64,000 bases of DNA, taken from NCBI GenBank assembly GCA_017517305.1, contig JAFWZV010000001.1, forward strand, positions 62,001-126,000, read 5' to 3'. The number at the start of each line of letters is the position of its first letter. Positions within the stretch are counted from its first letter, which is position 1. Below the pieces are notes generated by a model. That model was not told the origin of the DNA. It did no database searches and saw only the letters and a list, made by a program, of their open reading frames with translations. The translations under genes and the position numbers were made by a program. This document shows positions 42,461 to 51,815 of this stretch, piece by piece. Origin of the DNA: Lachnospiraceae bacterium (GTDB lineage: Bacteria > Bacillota > Clostridia > Lachnospirales > Lachnospiraceae).

Positions 42461-42538
42461 AAAAAGATGTATTTTTCTCCGTAAAAAGAGTATAATCAAT
42501 AATATTATTTTAAACGTATTATTGAGGTAATGTAGACA

Positions 42539-43456
42539 GTGAATGAGTTAATTAAGGTTGGAGAAAGAACATATTATATTTCCGGTCCATTTCATGTGGG
42601 AGTGTATGATTTGGGAACAAAGAGTGAAGCTGGTTTGCAACAGGTTTGTCTCATAGATTCCGGAGTGGATTCAACAGTTGCAAGAGTCATAGACAAGCGT
42701 ATGATGGAGGCTGGATTTTGTGTAAAAATGATTATTAACACTCATTATCATGCGGACCATACAGGAGGAAATGATTATTTTAAGAAAAAGTATGATTGTC
42801 CCATTTACTCCACTAAGATGAATGCGGCACTTATATCAAATTATGATATATGTCCGGCCATAGTGTGGGGGGCTAAGCCTATTGATGAGATAATGAATAA
42901 CTATTTTTATGCAACTCCAACAGAGGCTTTAGATATAGATGATATCACATTGCCAGAAGGGTTGGAGCTGATTGAGTTAAATGGTCACAGTCTATCCCAG
43001 ATAGGTGTTAGAACCTCGGATGATGTGCTGTTCTTAGGAGATGTAGTGATAAGTAAAGAAACCATAGATAAGCATCCCCTTACTTACATTTACGATCCTG
43101 AGGTGCAACTGAAAACTCTAGAAGCCTTGAAAAAGGTAAAGGCATCACTATACGTTCCATATCACGCTGAGCCAGTGAAGAAAATTAGGTTCTTATGTGA
43201 TTACAATATAAAGTGTATGGAGGATAACATAGCTTTGATAAAAGAGATATGCAGTGAACCACGTCATCTGGATGAAATCATAAGCATGTTTTACAACAGA
43301 CGTGGATTAAAGCTGAGCCTGTATAAGTATGCGGTGGAGGGCGGTATAATACGAACCTATCTCACCTACCTTTACAATAAGGGTGAGCTTACTGTGACAA
43401 ACGAGAATAATTATATAAAATGGGAAAATAAAAAAGATGTGAGAGATGGAATGTAA
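42539..43456 (+). CDS. MBL-fold metallo-hydrolase
   Basis: This 305-residue protein has the metallo-beta-lactamase fold with metal ligands in NTHYHADHTGG (His69, His71, Asp73, His74). Further His residues lie in NGHSLSQIGV and PYHAEP, and FLGDVVISKE supplies the bridging Asp. The C-terminal 80 residues look like a winged-helix segment, as in some hydrolases of the YqgX/glyoxalase-II-like group. The substrate is unknown. It begins at GTG; GAGG lies 11 bases before. Confidence 0.87.
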   Translation: MNELIKVGERTYYISGPFHVGVYDLGTKSEAGLQQVCLIDSGVDSTVARVIDKRMMEAGFCVKMIINTHYHADHTGGNDYFKKKYDCPIYSTKMNAALISNYDICPAIVWGAKPIDEIMNNYFYATPTEALDIDDITLPEGLELIELNGHSLSQIGVRTSDDVLFLGDVVISKETIDKHPLTYIYDPEVQLKTLEALKKVKASLYVPYHAEPVKKIRFLCDYNIKCMEDNIALIKEICSEPRHLDEIISMFYNRRGLKLSLYKYAVEGGIIRTYLTYLYNKGELTVTNENNYIKWENKKDVRDGM

Positions 43457-43476
43457 ACCATCTCTCACATCTTTTT
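43431..43476. terminator. Bidirectional terminator
   Basis: A 19-bp perfect stem (43431-43449 and 43458-43476) overlaps the end of the MBL gene and ends in T-runs on both strands, 7 bp from the end of the convergent metY. Confidence 0.9.
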
Positions 43477-43483
43477 ATCTGTT

Positions 43484-44755
43484 TTATTCCATAGCAGCCT
43501 TTAAAGCCTTATCAAGGTCTGAAAGGATATCATCTATATTCTCAAGTCCTACAGAGAAACGAACAAGTCCGGCACCAATACCAGCTGCTACAAGCTGCTC
43601 ATCTGTTAACTGACGATGAGTCTCACTGGCTGGGTGAAGTACACAGGTACGAATGTCTGCTACATGAACCTCGTTTGAAGCAAGGTCAAGAGCATCCATA
43701 AACTTAGCTGCTGCTGGTCTACCACCCTTGATGTTGAAGGAGATAACTCCGCTAGCATTGCCGTTTAAGTACTTCTTACAAAGCTCATAGTTTTCATCAG
43801 ATTCAAGTCCTGGATAAGTAACACTTTCTACTGCAGGTGAATCCTTGAGGTACTTTGCAACTGTCAGAGCGTTTTCACAGTATTGCTTCATACGAACTGC
43901 TAATGTCTCAAGTCCCATATTAAGCAGGAATGCTGAGTGAGCTGCAGGATAAACACCGAAGTCTCTCATAAGTTGCATTCTAGCCTTAATGATGTATGCC
44001 ATATTGCCATACTGCTTAGTGTATGATATTCCATGGTATGACTCGTCTGGCTCTACAAGCTCAGGGAACTTGCCATTTGTCCAGTCAAACTTACCGCTAT
44101 CAACTATAACACCACCAACCTGGACAGCGTGTCCGTCCATATACTTGCTGGTTGAGTGGATAACGATATCTGCGCCAAAATCTATAGGTTTACATAATAT
44201 GGGTGTTGCGAATGTGTTATCAACAATAAGTGGAACCTGCATTTCGTGTGCAATGTTTGCAAATCTTTCAATATCGAAAACCTTAAGGGCAGGGTTTGCA
44301 ATAGTCTCACCGAATACTGCCTTGGTATTCTCCTTAAAAGCTGCCTTAATTTCTTCATCTGACCATGAAGCGTCTACATAGATACACTCGATACCCATTT
44401 TCTTAAATGTGTATGAGAAAAGGTTGATAGTACCACCATAAATCTGTGGAACGCTGATAAAGCTATCTCCAGCCTGACAGATATTAAGGATAGAAAGAAG
44501 TGAAGCTGCCTGTCCTGATGAAGTACACATAGCTCCAACACCACCCTCCAGTGCTGCAATCTTTTCCTCAACAGCCATAACTGTTGGATTACCAAATCGT
44601 GAATAGCAAAGTCCCTTAGTAGGGTCATCAAATATAGCTGCAACCTCAGCGGCAGAATCATACACATATGTAGTACTCTGAACTATAGGAAGAACACGTG
44701 GCTCTCCGTTCTTAGGTGTATAACCTGCGTGAAGGCATTTAGTTTCGTCTTTCAT
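43484..44755 (-). CDS. metY: O-acetylhomoserine sulfhydrylase
   Basis: This 423-residue PLP enzyme makes homocysteine (or cysteine) from O-acetylhomoserine and sulfide. Visible features are TKCLHAGYTPKNGEPRVLPIVQSTTY, YSRFGNPTVMAVEEKIAALEGG, VDNTFATPILCKPIDFGADIVIHSTSKYMDGH with the PLP lysine, and VRFSVGLENIDDILSDLDKAL. It is longer than cystathionine gamma-synthase and fits MetY. AGGAGG precedes the ATG. The 200 bp upstream show no S-box: I found no K-turn-like or GACTGGCCC element. Confidence 0.94.
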   Translation of the reverse strand: MKDETKCLHAGYTPKNGEPRVLPIVQSTTYVYDSAAEVAAIFDDPTKGLCYSRFGNPTVMAVEEKIAALEGGVGAMCTSSGQAASLLSILNICQAGDSFISVPQIYGGTINLFSYTFKKMGIECIYVDASWSDEEIKAAFKENTKAVFGETIANPALKVFDIERFANIAHEMQVPLIVDNTFATPILCKPIDFGADIVIHSTSKYMDGHAVQVGGVIVDSGKFDWTNGKFPELVEPDESYHGISYTKQYGNMAYIIKARMQLMRDFGVYPAAHSAFLLNMGLETLAVRMKQYCENALTVAKYLKDSPAVESVTYPGLESDENYELCKKYLNGNASGVISFNIKGGRPAAAKFMDALDLASNEVHVADIRTCVLHPASETHRQLTDEQLVAAGIGAGLVRFSVGLENIDDILSDLDKALKAAME

Positions 44756-44959
44756 TATATATACCTCCTTATGGCAAATGTGCCTTTGTTATCATATTTG
44801 CTATTATATAATTACAAGATTAAAATGGCAATGAAAAATATAACTAATCTTTTTAAAATATATGGTAGAAAAAAGTAGAAAAAACACAAAAAGGGTTTTT
44901 TATGTTTTTATAATATGATATAATACGAGTTAGTTATAAATCTTGACGGAGGTATGTTT

Positions 44960-46651
44960 ATGAAGAGAAAAATAATGGCAATGATGCTTATTCCAATTAC
45001 TGTGTTGGGTGTGGTTGTTTTTATTCTTCTGAATACAATTGTGAAGAATACAATGAAGGAAGATATTGAGCTTAAGCTTAAGAGTGTAGTTGTTGCGTTT
45101 TCGGAAACATATGAGCAGTATGATGGTGAATATGTTATGGATGAGAATGGTGTTGTTTGGAAGGGAGATTATAATATAACTGAATCCGAACATATGTTAA
45201 TTAATATTAAGGAACATTCTAAGATTGATGTTACATTTTGTTATGGACCTACAAGAATAGTAACTTCTATTACAGATGATAACGGTAATCCTATAATAGG
45301 TACAGATGTTTCAGAGTCAGTTTCTAAGCAGGTTCTTGGTGAAGGCAAGTCCGTATTTGTGAAGGATATTGAGATAAATGGAATAAAGTATTATGGATAT
45401 TATACACCTGTATATCAGACAGGTACAAAGAATGTTATAGGTATGTATTTCTCTGGAGCACCTATGAAACAAGAGGATAAAGCATTTAAAGCAGTTATGA
45501 ATTCAGTGAGAAATGTAATTATAATTATTGCAATTCTTTGTGTAATAATTGCACCGTTTATTGCCACTTCTATGAGTAATGCAGTAACTGCTGGAACTAG
45601 AGCAGTTAAGTCGGTTGCGTCAGGTGATCTTAATGTAGAGATTGAGCAAAAGTATCTTAACAGAAAAGATGTTATTGGTGATTTATGTAGGGCTGTAGAT
45701 GGTATGAAGGGTGAGCTGAGGCTTATTATTGGTGAGATTAATAATCATACCCAAACACTTTTGACATCAGCTGGAACTCTTGATAGTAATGCTCAGACAA
45801 CACTTACAACTGTAGATAGTGTTGACAGAGCAGTAAATGATATTGCAGAGGGTGCTAACTCTCAAGCAAAGGACGCAATAAAGGCAACAGAAAGTGTATC
45901 AGTGATGGGAGATATGCTTGAAGCTACTAATATGGAGATAGAGAAGCTCACAGATAATACTAGACTTATGAAGGAATCTAGTGAGCGTGCAACAAAGTCC
46001 TTAACAGAACTGATGAAGATTAATAATGAGGTTATGAGTGCTATTGAGCAGATTTATGAGCAGACCAACAGAACTAACGAGTCTTCACAGAAAATTAAAG
46101 GGGCAACTGATATGATCAGTAATATTGCGGATGAGACGAATCTTCTTTCACTGAACGCATCTATTGAGGCTGCTAGAGCAGGCGAGCAGGGTAGAGGATT
46201 TGCGGTAGTTGCTAATGAGATACAGCACCTTGCAGAGCAGACTGGTGAAACTACAGATTCCATAGCACATATGGTTGGTGAGTTGATCACAGATTCTGAT
46301 ATGGCTGTAGAAACTATGCAGATGGTTAAGAGTATTGTTGAAGAACAAAGTAGAAATGTTGAAGAAACTCAGCAGATAGTTGAAATGGTAATAGAAGCCA
46401 TCGAGGTTTCAGTACGTGCTATAGCATCTATCGAGAAACAGAGTGTACAACTTAATGAAGCTAAAGACCAGATTATTGATGTAGTAGAAAATCTTTCAGC
46501 AATTGCTGAGGAGAACGCAGCAAGTACAGAAGAAACATCGGCTGCTACAGCTGAGGTTGCAAGTAGCTTTGGAGAGGTTACTGAAGCGGCAGAAACAGTT
46601 AAGAATGTTGCAGATGGAATTGCTGAAACTGTAGGAATTTTCAAAATATAG
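44960..46651 (+). CDS. Methyl-accepting chemotaxis protein
   Basis: This 563-residue chemoreceptor has TM1 at about residues 4-25, an extracytoplasmic sensor domain to about 185 (single-Cache-like: [20 protein letters not shown] and [23 protein letters not shown]), TM2, HAMP and a methyl-accepting helical hairpin. The hairpin tip reads [30 protein letters not shown], the CheA/CheW-binding region. GGAGG lies seven bases before ATG 44960. It is the only clear chemotaxis gene here and fits a motile organism. Confidence 0.94.
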   Translation: MKRKIMAMMLIPITVLGVVVFILLNTIVKNTMKEDIELKLKSVVVAFSETYEQYDGEYVMDENGVVWKGDYNITESEHMLINIKEHSKIDVTFCYGPTRIVTSITDDNGNPIIGTDVSESVSKQVLGEGKSVFVKDIEINGIKYYGYYTPVYQTGTKNVIGMYFSGAPMKQEDKAFKAVMNSVRNVIIIIAILCVIIAPFIATSMSNAVTAGTRAVKSVASGDLNVEIEQKYLNRKDVIGDLCRAVDGMKGELRLIIGEINNHTQTLLTSAGTLDSNAQTTLTTVDSVDRAVNDIAEGANSQAKDAIKATESVSVMGDMLEATNMEIEKLTDNTRLMKESSERATKSLTELMKINNEVMSAIEQIYEQTNRTNESSQKIKGATDMISNIADETNLLSLNASIEAARAGEQGRGFAVVANEIQHLAEQTGETTDSIAHMVGELITDSDMAVETMQMVKSIVEEQSRNVEETQQIVEMVIEAIEVSVRAIASIEKQSVQLNEAKDQIIDVVENLSAIAEENAASTEETSAATAEVASSFGEVTEAAETVKNVADGIAETVGIFKI

Positions 46652-46669
46652 AATAAAATATAATTATAA

Positions 46670-46712
46670 AATGAAGCAATCGCAAATAATTGTTTGATTG
46701 CTTCATTTTTTG
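46670..46712 (+). terminator. Terminator after the chemoreceptor gene
   Basis: A 12-bp stem (46670-46681 with 46696-46707) with a 14-nt loop is followed by TTTTTTG. Confidence 0.85.
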
Positions 46713-46713
46713 C

Positions 46714-46742
46714 TTGATTTTGGAGAATTAATATGATACTAT
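46714..46742 (+). promoter_or_regulatory. Promoter of the rpsF-ssb-rpsR operon
   Basis: TTGATT at 46714-46719 and TACTAT at 46737-46742 are 17 bp apart. Confidence 0.5.
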
Positions 46743-46772
46743 CTAACTCTGTGATATATTTTTATATTCCTT

Positions 46773-46794
46773 GCTTCTGGCATAGACCAGAGGC
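46773..46794 (+). promoter_or_regulatory. Leader hairpin before rpsF
   Basis: An 8-bp stem (46773-46780 with 46787-46794) with a 6-nt loop lies in the leader of rpsF, with further CCTT/AAGG pairing around it that would reach the ribosome binding site. S6:S18-controlled leaders are known in many bacteria; assignment to that class is only a possibility. Confidence 0.35.
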
Positions 46795-46821
46795 CATTAG
46801 ACCATAAGGAGGTGCAATAAC

Positions 46822-47112
46822 ATGAACAAGTATGAATTAGCGTTAGTTGTTAGTACAAAGATCGATGACGATGCTAGAGCAGCGGCTGTTGATAAGGCTA
46901 AGAGCATTATCGAGAAGGCTGGCGGTACTGTTACTAATGTTGACGACTGGGGTAAGAAGAGATTAGCTTACGAAATCCAGAAGATGAAGGAAGGCTACTA
47001 CTACTTCATTCAGTTCGACGGTGACGCAGAGTGTCCAGCTAAGATTGAAGCTAAAGTTCGTATTATGGAATCTGTTATCAGATATCTTTGTGTTAGACAG
47101 GACGCAGAGTAA
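46822..47112 (+). CDS. rpsF: 30S ribosomal protein S6
   Basis: This 96-residue protein is bS6: MNKYELALVVSTKIDDDARAAAVDKAKSII, DDWGKKRLAYEIQKMKEGYYYFIQFDGD and ESVIRYLCVRQD. AAGGAGG precedes the ATG. It is followed by ssb and rpsR in the usual order. Confidence 0.97.
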   Translation: MNKYELALVVSTKIDDDARAAAVDKAKSIIEKAGGTVTNVDDWGKKRLAYEIQKMKEGYYYFIQFDGDAECPAKIEAKVRIMESVIRYLCVRQDAE

Positions 47113-47133
47113 GATCGATAAGGAGGAATTCCA

Positions 47134-47589
47134 ATGAACAAAGTAATTTTAATGGGTCGTTTGACTCGTGATCCTGATATTAGATATTCACAAGGCGCAG
47201 AGCCTTTAGCAGTTGCTAGATATACATTGGCTGTAGACAGACGTTTCACCAGACGTGACGGAAGCAGTAACGAGCAGACAGCAGATTTTATCTCTTGTGT
47301 TGCTTTTGGAAAGAATGGTGAGTTTGCTGAGAAATACCTTAAGCAGGGTACTAAGATACTTGTAACAGGTAGAATTCAGACAGGTAGCTATACTAATAAG
47401 GATGGAAACAAGGTTTATACAACAGAGGTTGTTGTAGAGGACCATGAGTTTGCAGAGAGCAAGGCTGCAGCATCAGGCAACGGCGGTGGCGGTTATCAGG
47501 CGGCTGATAGACCAGCACCAGAGAGTGCAAGTGCAGAGGGATTCATGAGTATTCCAGATAATATGGAGAACGATTTACCATTTAAGTAA
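47134..47589 (+). CDS. ssb: Single-stranded DNA-binding protein
   Basis: This 151-residue protein has an OB fold (NKVILMGRLTRDPDIRYSQG, RYTLAVDRRF, DFISCVAFGKNGEFAEKYLKQGTKILVTGRIQTGSYTNKDG). A Gly/Ala-rich linker leads to the C-terminal tip ENDLPFK, which recruits repair and replication partners; the Phe is penultimate, followed by Lys rather than terminal as usual. AAGGAGG precedes the ATG. It lies between rpsF and rpsR. Confidence 0.97.
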   Translation: MNKVILMGRLTRDPDIRYSQGAEPLAVARYTLAVDRRFTRRDGSSNEQTADFISCVAFGKNGEFAEKYLKQGTKILVTGRIQTGSYTNKDGNKVYTTEVVVEDHEFAESKAAASGNGGGGYQAADRPAPESASAEGFMSIPDNMENDLPFK

Positions 47590-47621
47590 CATTAGAGTTA
47601 GAATGTTAGGAGGTAAATATC

Positions 47622-47894
47622 ATGGCTTTTAATAAGACAGAGAAGAGCGCTTCAGCAGACGCTCCTATGAAGAGAAGACCAATTCGTAGAAGAAAAAAGG
47701 TTTGTGTTTTCTGTGCAGAGAAGAACGCTGTTATAGATTATAAGGATGTTGCTAAGCTTAGAAAGTACATCTCAGAGAGAGGTAAGATTCTTCCTAGAAG
47801 AATTACTGGAAACTGTGCTAAGCATCAGAGAGCTTTAACAGTAGCTGTTAAGAGAGCAAGACACGTAAGCTTAATGCCATACGTAGTAGACTAA
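47622..47894 (+). CDS. rpsR: 30S ribosomal protein S18 (zinc type)
   Basis: This 90-residue protein is bS18: [67 protein letters not shown]. The CxxC plus GNC marks the zinc-binding paralogue. AGGAGG precedes the ATG. It closes the operon. Confidence 0.97.
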   Translation: MAFNKTEKSASADAPMKRRPIRRRKKVCVFCAEKNAVIDYKDVAKLRKYISERGKILPRRITGNCAKHQRALTVAVKRARHVSLMPYVVD

Positions 47895-47903
47895 TGAATT
47901 TCG

Positions 47904-47938
47904 ACCCTTCGGAAGTAAATACTCCGAAGGGTTTTTTG
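47904..47938 (+). terminator. Terminator after rpsR
   Basis: A 10-bp stem ACCCTTCGGA/TCCGAAGGGT with a 9-nt loop is followed by TTTTTTG. Confidence 0.92.
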
Positions 47939-47997
47939 TCGTTATTTGATGGATGTAGTAATAAAAACTACATCATAAAGTTTTTATGAAGATTATC

Positions 47998-48026
47998 TTG
48001 AAAAATATTCCTTTACAGTATATAAT
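47998..48026 (+). promoter_or_regulatory. Strong promoter in the rpsR downstream gap
   Basis: TTGAAA at 47998-48003 and consensus TATAAT at 48021-48026 are exactly 17 bp apart. The expected transcription start is near 48033. Confidence 0.75.
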
Positions 48027-48032
48027 TTTATA

Positions 48033-48090
48033 AGGTAGAAGGAATATACTAAAGAGTTGTTATATCCTAAGTGTATAGCAACTCTTTTTG
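48033..48090 (+). ncRNA. Candidate small RNA or attenuated leader
   Basis: From the expected start near 48033 the sequence runs about 20 nt into a long hairpin (AAAGAGTTG at 48051 pairing with CAACTCTTT at 48079) that ends in a T-run. The transcript would be about 55 nt. It could be an independent small RNA, or an attenuated leader for the gene at 48160, which has no other clear promoter. Confidence 0.45.
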
Positions 48091-48159
48091 GTTGAGAATT
48101 AATATAATAACATAAAGAGTATATAGTGATTAGAGATTATATATGCTTTCGGAGAGATT

Positions 48160-49461
48160 ATGTCAGATAAAAAGAATAGACAATTATATAGTAGAAAAGA
48201 ATTACGATGGGATAAGCTTGATAATACAGCCAATTTATTCCCTGTCATAGTAAGTGAAAGCGTTAGCAACGTATACAGATTGTCAGTTACCCTTAAGGAG
48301 GATATAGACCCAGAACTGCTTCAAAAGGCTCTTAACAGAGTATTGCCTTATTTTGATGTGTTTAAGATGAAGCTTAAGAAGGGAATGTTTTGGTATTATT
48401 TTGAGACAAATAGAAAGCCTACCCCAAAGGTAATGCCTGAAAACACATACCCTTGTATGTATATAAATCCGTATACCAACAATGAATATTTATTCAGGGT
48501 GACATATTTTGAGAAGAGAATTAATCTGGAAGTATTCCATGTGCTTACAGATGGTAGCGGTGCCCTTACCTTTATTAAGGAGCTTACTTACCAGTATTTA
48601 AGATACAAATACCCTGAGCTTAAGAAGCTTAATAACAATGTGCTTCAGGCAGAAACCTCTCTTGATAGTGAGGATAGCTACGTTAAAAACTATAAGAAGA
48701 GCGCTAAGAAGGGGTATAAAACTGAAAAAGCAGTAATTATTAAGGGCGAGAAGCTACCTGTTAATAATTTTGGTATAATACATGGTTATCTAAAGGTGGA
48801 TGAGCTGAAGACTATTTCGAAAAAGTATGGACTTACTATTAATCAGCTTTTGGTTGGTACCTTTATATGGTCTGTGTATAAGGAATACTTAAAATGTATG
48901 CCAACAGATAGACCTATAAGCGCTTGTGTACCGGTAAATCTTAGGCCATATTTTAATTCTGATACAACAAAGAATTTCTTTGCTGTGGTATCAGCGATAT
49001 TTAAGCCAACAAAGGAAAACTACACCTATCAGGAGGTGTTGCAAATTGTTAAGGAAAGCTTGGATAAACAGATAACCAGAGAGAATTTAGAGAAGTTATT
49101 TTCATACAATGTGTCCAATGAAAAGAATTGGGTGCTTAGAGTTGTACCGCTGTTTATAAAAAATATAGCTATGAAGATTGTATATAAGACATCGGCTAGA
49201 GCAAATACCACTACTATTACTAATATTGGTCTTATAAAGCTGGCCGATGAATTCAAGGACTATGTAGATAAGTTTCATGTGGTGCTTTCTATGTCCAAGG
49301 GTCAGAACATTAAAGGAGGAGTGTGTTCCTATGGAGATACTCTGGTGTTTACCTTTAGCTCTGCCATAAGAGAAAATTTTGTGCAAAAGGAGTTCTTTAG
49401 ACGACTTGCTTCTGAGGGAGCTAACATATCTATAGAAAGTAATGGAGTATATTATGACTAA
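48160..49461 (+). CDS. Condensation/alcohol-acetyltransferase-like protein
   Basis: This 433-residue soluble protein has the chloramphenicol-acetyltransferase/condensation fold pattern with the motif HVLTDG (His127, Asp131, Gly132), the HxxxD catalytic signature. Upstream is YRLSVTLKEDIDPELLQKALNRVLPYFDVFK, typical of the alcohol acetyltransferase-like family. It would move an acyl group onto an alcohol or amine. It overlaps the next gene by 8 nt and an esterase follows, giving an acyl-transfer/hydrolysis set. GGAGAG precedes the ATG. Confidence 0.83.
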   Translation: MSDKKNRQLYSRKELRWDKLDNTANLFPVIVSESVSNVYRLSVTLKEDIDPELLQKALNRVLPYFDVFKMKLKKGMFWYYFETNRKPTPKVMPENTYPCMYINPYTNNEYLFRVTYFEKRINLEVFHVLTDGSGALTFIKELTYQYLRYKYPELKKLNNNVLQAETSLDSEDSYVKNYKKSAKKGYKTEKAVIIKGEKLPVNNFGIIHGYLKVDELKTISKKYGLTINQLLVGTFIWSVYKEYLKCMPTDRPISACVPVNLRPYFNSDTTKNFFAVVSAIFKPTKENYTYQEVLQIVKESLDKQITRENLEKLFSYNVSNEKNWVLRVVPLFIKNIAMKIVYKTSARANTTTITNIGLIKLADEFKDYVDKFHVVLSMSKGQNIKGGVCSYGDTLVFTFSSAIRENFVQKEFFRRLASEGANISIESNGVYYD

Positions 49462-50188
49462 ATGTAACAGATGCAACATTGAAATATTGGATGATGCCTT
49501 GGTGTGCCCTCTTTGTAGAGGAGTATTGCAGAGAAATCAAGATGAAGATATGCGTGCACAGCAGGACATTGATGAGGATGATATTGGAATGGATGAGATA
49601 GAGATGTATAAGTCTAAGTCTCGTATGTATCCAGATGTAAATCCTGCCATGAAGAAGATAAAGCTGGTGATTAAGATATTTATCTTCTTATCAATAGTTG
49701 TAGAAGGCGTGTTGATTTTGATTAACTATATTACCTACAATGGGGTAAAATGGTCTCTAATATGTGGAGCAGCATTGGTGTATCTATGCTTTACCATATG
49801 TTATTCATTTCAGAAAAATTCTGGACACAAATCAAAGATGTTTGCACAGATGGTGGGAGCCATAATTTTGGTTATTTTGATAGATATGGCTTTAGGTTAT
49901 ACAGGATGGTCATTGAATTATGTTACACCTATAGCTATAATGGTTTTTGATGTGACCATATTAGTTATTATGATAATTAACTCGGCGAATTGGCAAAATT
50001 ATATTCTGCTTCAGGTGGCTATGCTGATTGTAAGTGTAATTTTTGGAATACTTGCAGCAGTAGGTGTGGTTACATGGCCTTTGCTTACCATAATAGCGGC
50101 TATGGTATCAGCTATTATCCTAATTGCAACAGTAGTGTTTGGAGACAAGACAGCGGTTACAGAATTATCACGTAGATTTAGAGTATAA
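49454..50188 (+). CDS. Zinc-ribbon membrane protein (DUF6320-like)
   Basis: This 244-residue protein has an N-terminal zinc ribbon (CNRC and CPLC at residues 4-22), an acidic linker, then six hydrophobic segments. The layout and neighbours fit a family annotated DUF6320, which I recall being encoded between an alcohol-acetyltransferase-like protein and an alpha/beta hydrolase; I cannot verify this here. ATG 49454 has GGAG six bases before and overlaps the preceding stop. Confidence 0.78.
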   Translation: MTKCNRCNIEILDDALVCPLCRGVLQRNQDEDMRAQQDIDEDDIGMDEIEMYKSKSRMYPDVNPAMKKIKLVIKIFIFLSIVVEGVLILINYITYNGVKWSLICGAALVYLCFTICYSFQKNSGHKSKMFAQMVGAIILVILIDMALGYTGWSLNYVTPIAIMVFDVTILVIMIINSANWQNYILLQVAMLIVSVIFGILAAVGVVTWPLLTIIAAMVSAIILIATVVFGDKTAVTELSRRFRV

Positions 50189-50205
50189 ATCCTTAGGGGA
50201 AAAGT

Positions 50206-51111
50206 ATGAGTGAAGATATAAGATTAAGTCATAGAGGAAAAATTATTAAAGAGCTGGTAGGGCTTTTTAATAAGAATGAAAATTTAAGAAATAAATTTTC
50301 AGCAGGAGGTGAAAATCCTATAGCTGAAAAGGAATATAAGTACTCTGATAGCTATGAGGTTGAATATATTCAGCTACAAAGCTGTAAAGCAGAGCTTATT
50401 AAACCTATAGAAAATCCTTCTAACTGGTTGATAATTCAGCTTCATGGTGGTGGTTATGTGGGAGGCTTAAAAAATTCCTATAGAAATCTATCTACACTTT
50501 ATTCTGAGGCTGGAAATGGTGCGGCAGTGTTATCTGTAGATTACAGATTAGCTCCAGAGAATGTATTTCCTGCTGCCTTAGAGGATGCTTTGTCGGCATA
50601 TGAATGGGCTATTGGCAGGGGATATACGGAAGAAAATATAATTCTAGCAGGTGATTCAGCAGGAGGTGGACTGGGCTTAAGCTTGTGCCACTATCTTAAA
50701 GCTGAGGGAATAGAGCTACCTAAGGCAGTGATAGTTATGTCTCCATGGACAGATTTGACAGGAAGTGGAGCTTCTTACAAGGATAACGTGGAGATTGATC
50801 CTGTATTTGGAAGCAGGCCAGAGGTGGTTATAGGAAGTAGCTATGTGGGTGATGATAGAGCTGATAATCCTTATATTTCTCCTATGTTTGGAGATTTTAC
50901 AGATTTTCCTAAGCTGCTCATTCAAGTAGGAACTGAAGAGATGCTGCTATCTGATTCTCAAACGGTAAGGGATAAGGCTGTGGCAGCAGGTGTTGATGTT
51001 AGATATTCTGAATATAAGGGAATGTTCCATGTGTTTCAGATGGCTGGTAAACTGATTCCGGAGTCTAAGCGAGCCTGGGAGGAAATAAAGTCTTTTATAG
51101 ATGAACTATAA
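50206..51111 (+). CDS. Alpha/beta hydrolase (HSL-type acetyl esterase)
   Basis: This 301-residue protein is of the hormone-sensitive-lipase family: oxyanion-hole motif HGGGYVGG at 80-87, nucleophile elbow GDSAGG with Ser151, an acid region VGTEEMLLSD, and the His in GMFHVFQM. VDYRLAPEN near 111-119 is typical. It would hydrolyse short-chain esters. It is the third gene of the acyltransferase cassette, 17 nt after the membrane protein. Confidence 0.93.
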   Translation: MSEDIRLSHRGKIIKELVGLFNKNENLRNKFSAGGENPIAEKEYKYSDSYEVEYIQLQSCKAELIKPIENPSNWLIIQLHGGGYVGGLKNSYRNLSTLYSEAGNGAAVLSVDYRLAPENVFPAALEDALSAYEWAIGRGYTEENIILAGDSAGGGLGLSLCHYLKAEGIELPKAVIVMSPWTDLTGSGASYKDNVEIDPVFGSRPEVVIGSSYVGDDRADNPYISPMFGDFTDFPKLLIQVGTEEMLLSDSQTVRDKAVAAGVDVRYSEYKGMFHVFQMAGKLIPESKRAWEEIKSFIDEL

Positions 51112-51202
51112 ATATCTGTTGGTGATGATATGGGTCATTGACAGATATTTTTTTGTTGTGGTAGTATAAAGGATATAGGTCACACTTATGAGGAGGAAGA
51201 TG

Positions 51203-51742
51203 ATGGACGGAAATAATCAAAACAATCAGTATAATCAGGGACAGTATGGTGGAAATCAGTATTATGGTGGACAGCCTAATATGAATCAGTACAATCAGGG
51301 ACAGCCACAGATGGGGTACCAGAATTATCAGCAGCCTATGGCAGGTGGAATGAATACATATCAATATGCGCCTGCTCCTATATCCAAGAAGGAGTTTTAT
51401 AAGAAATATGCTGATAAGGGTTCAAAGGGAAATATTCAGGGAGCAGCAATTTTATTATATTTTAGCTTCGCGCTTAATTTCTTTGTGAACTTTATTAGTT
51501 ATGGTAATACAGCTATATTAATTGACTGTATAATTATATTAACTACAGCTCTTTGCATACATATTCTCTACAGCAGAATTGCTGCTATTATAGCTTTAGT
51601 ATACAGTATTGTAAATGTAATTATGTACCTTTCCATACTTGGAAAGCCAGGTGGATGGCTTATACTTGTGGCAGGTATATGTGCTGTTATAGGAACCTTT
51701 AAGCTTGAATCAGAGTATAAGCAGCATACAGGAATAAGATAA
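51203..51742 (+). CDS. Membrane protein with Gln/Asn/Gly/Tyr-rich N-terminus
   Basis: The first 60 residues of this 179-residue protein are low-complexity NNQYNQGQYGG-like repeats (prion-like composition). Residues 75-170 form three or four membrane segments. I do not recognise a family. ATG 51203 follows AGGAGG by six bases. Similar N-termini lie on many Lachnospiraceae membrane proteins; here it stands alone with a terminator behind it. Confidence 0.7.
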   Translation: MDGNNQNNQYNQGQYGGNQYYGGQPNMNQYNQGQPQMGYQNYQQPMAGGMNTYQYAPAPISKKEFYKKYADKGSKGNIQGAAILLYFSFALNFFVNFISYGNTAILIDCIIILTTALCIHILYSRIAAIIALVYSIVNVIMYLSILGKPGGWLILVAGICAVIGTFKLESEYKQHTGIR

Positions 51743-51760
51743 TAGATAGAGTGATTTGTT

Positions 51761-51795
51761 CAGGTCGTCACGTAAGTGGCGGCCTGTTGCATTTG
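51761..51795 (+). terminator. Terminator after the Gln/Asn-rich protein gene
   Basis: An 11-bp stem with G-U pairs (51761-51771 with 51776-51786), GTAA loop, is followed by the T-poor TTGCATTTGT. Confidence 0.6.
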
Positions 51796-51815
51796 TATAG
51801 GAAATAAAGTATCAT

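Noticed and set aside
44756-44959. SAM riboswitch before metY
   Set aside because: The 200-bp gap lacks the conserved S-box core and is AT-rich; only a short GGCA/TGCC hairpin is seen.
51203-51400. Spurious low-complexity ORF
   Set aside because: The frame continues into a membrane domain and has AGGAGG at the right distance, so the Gln/Asn-rich part was kept as a real N-terminus.
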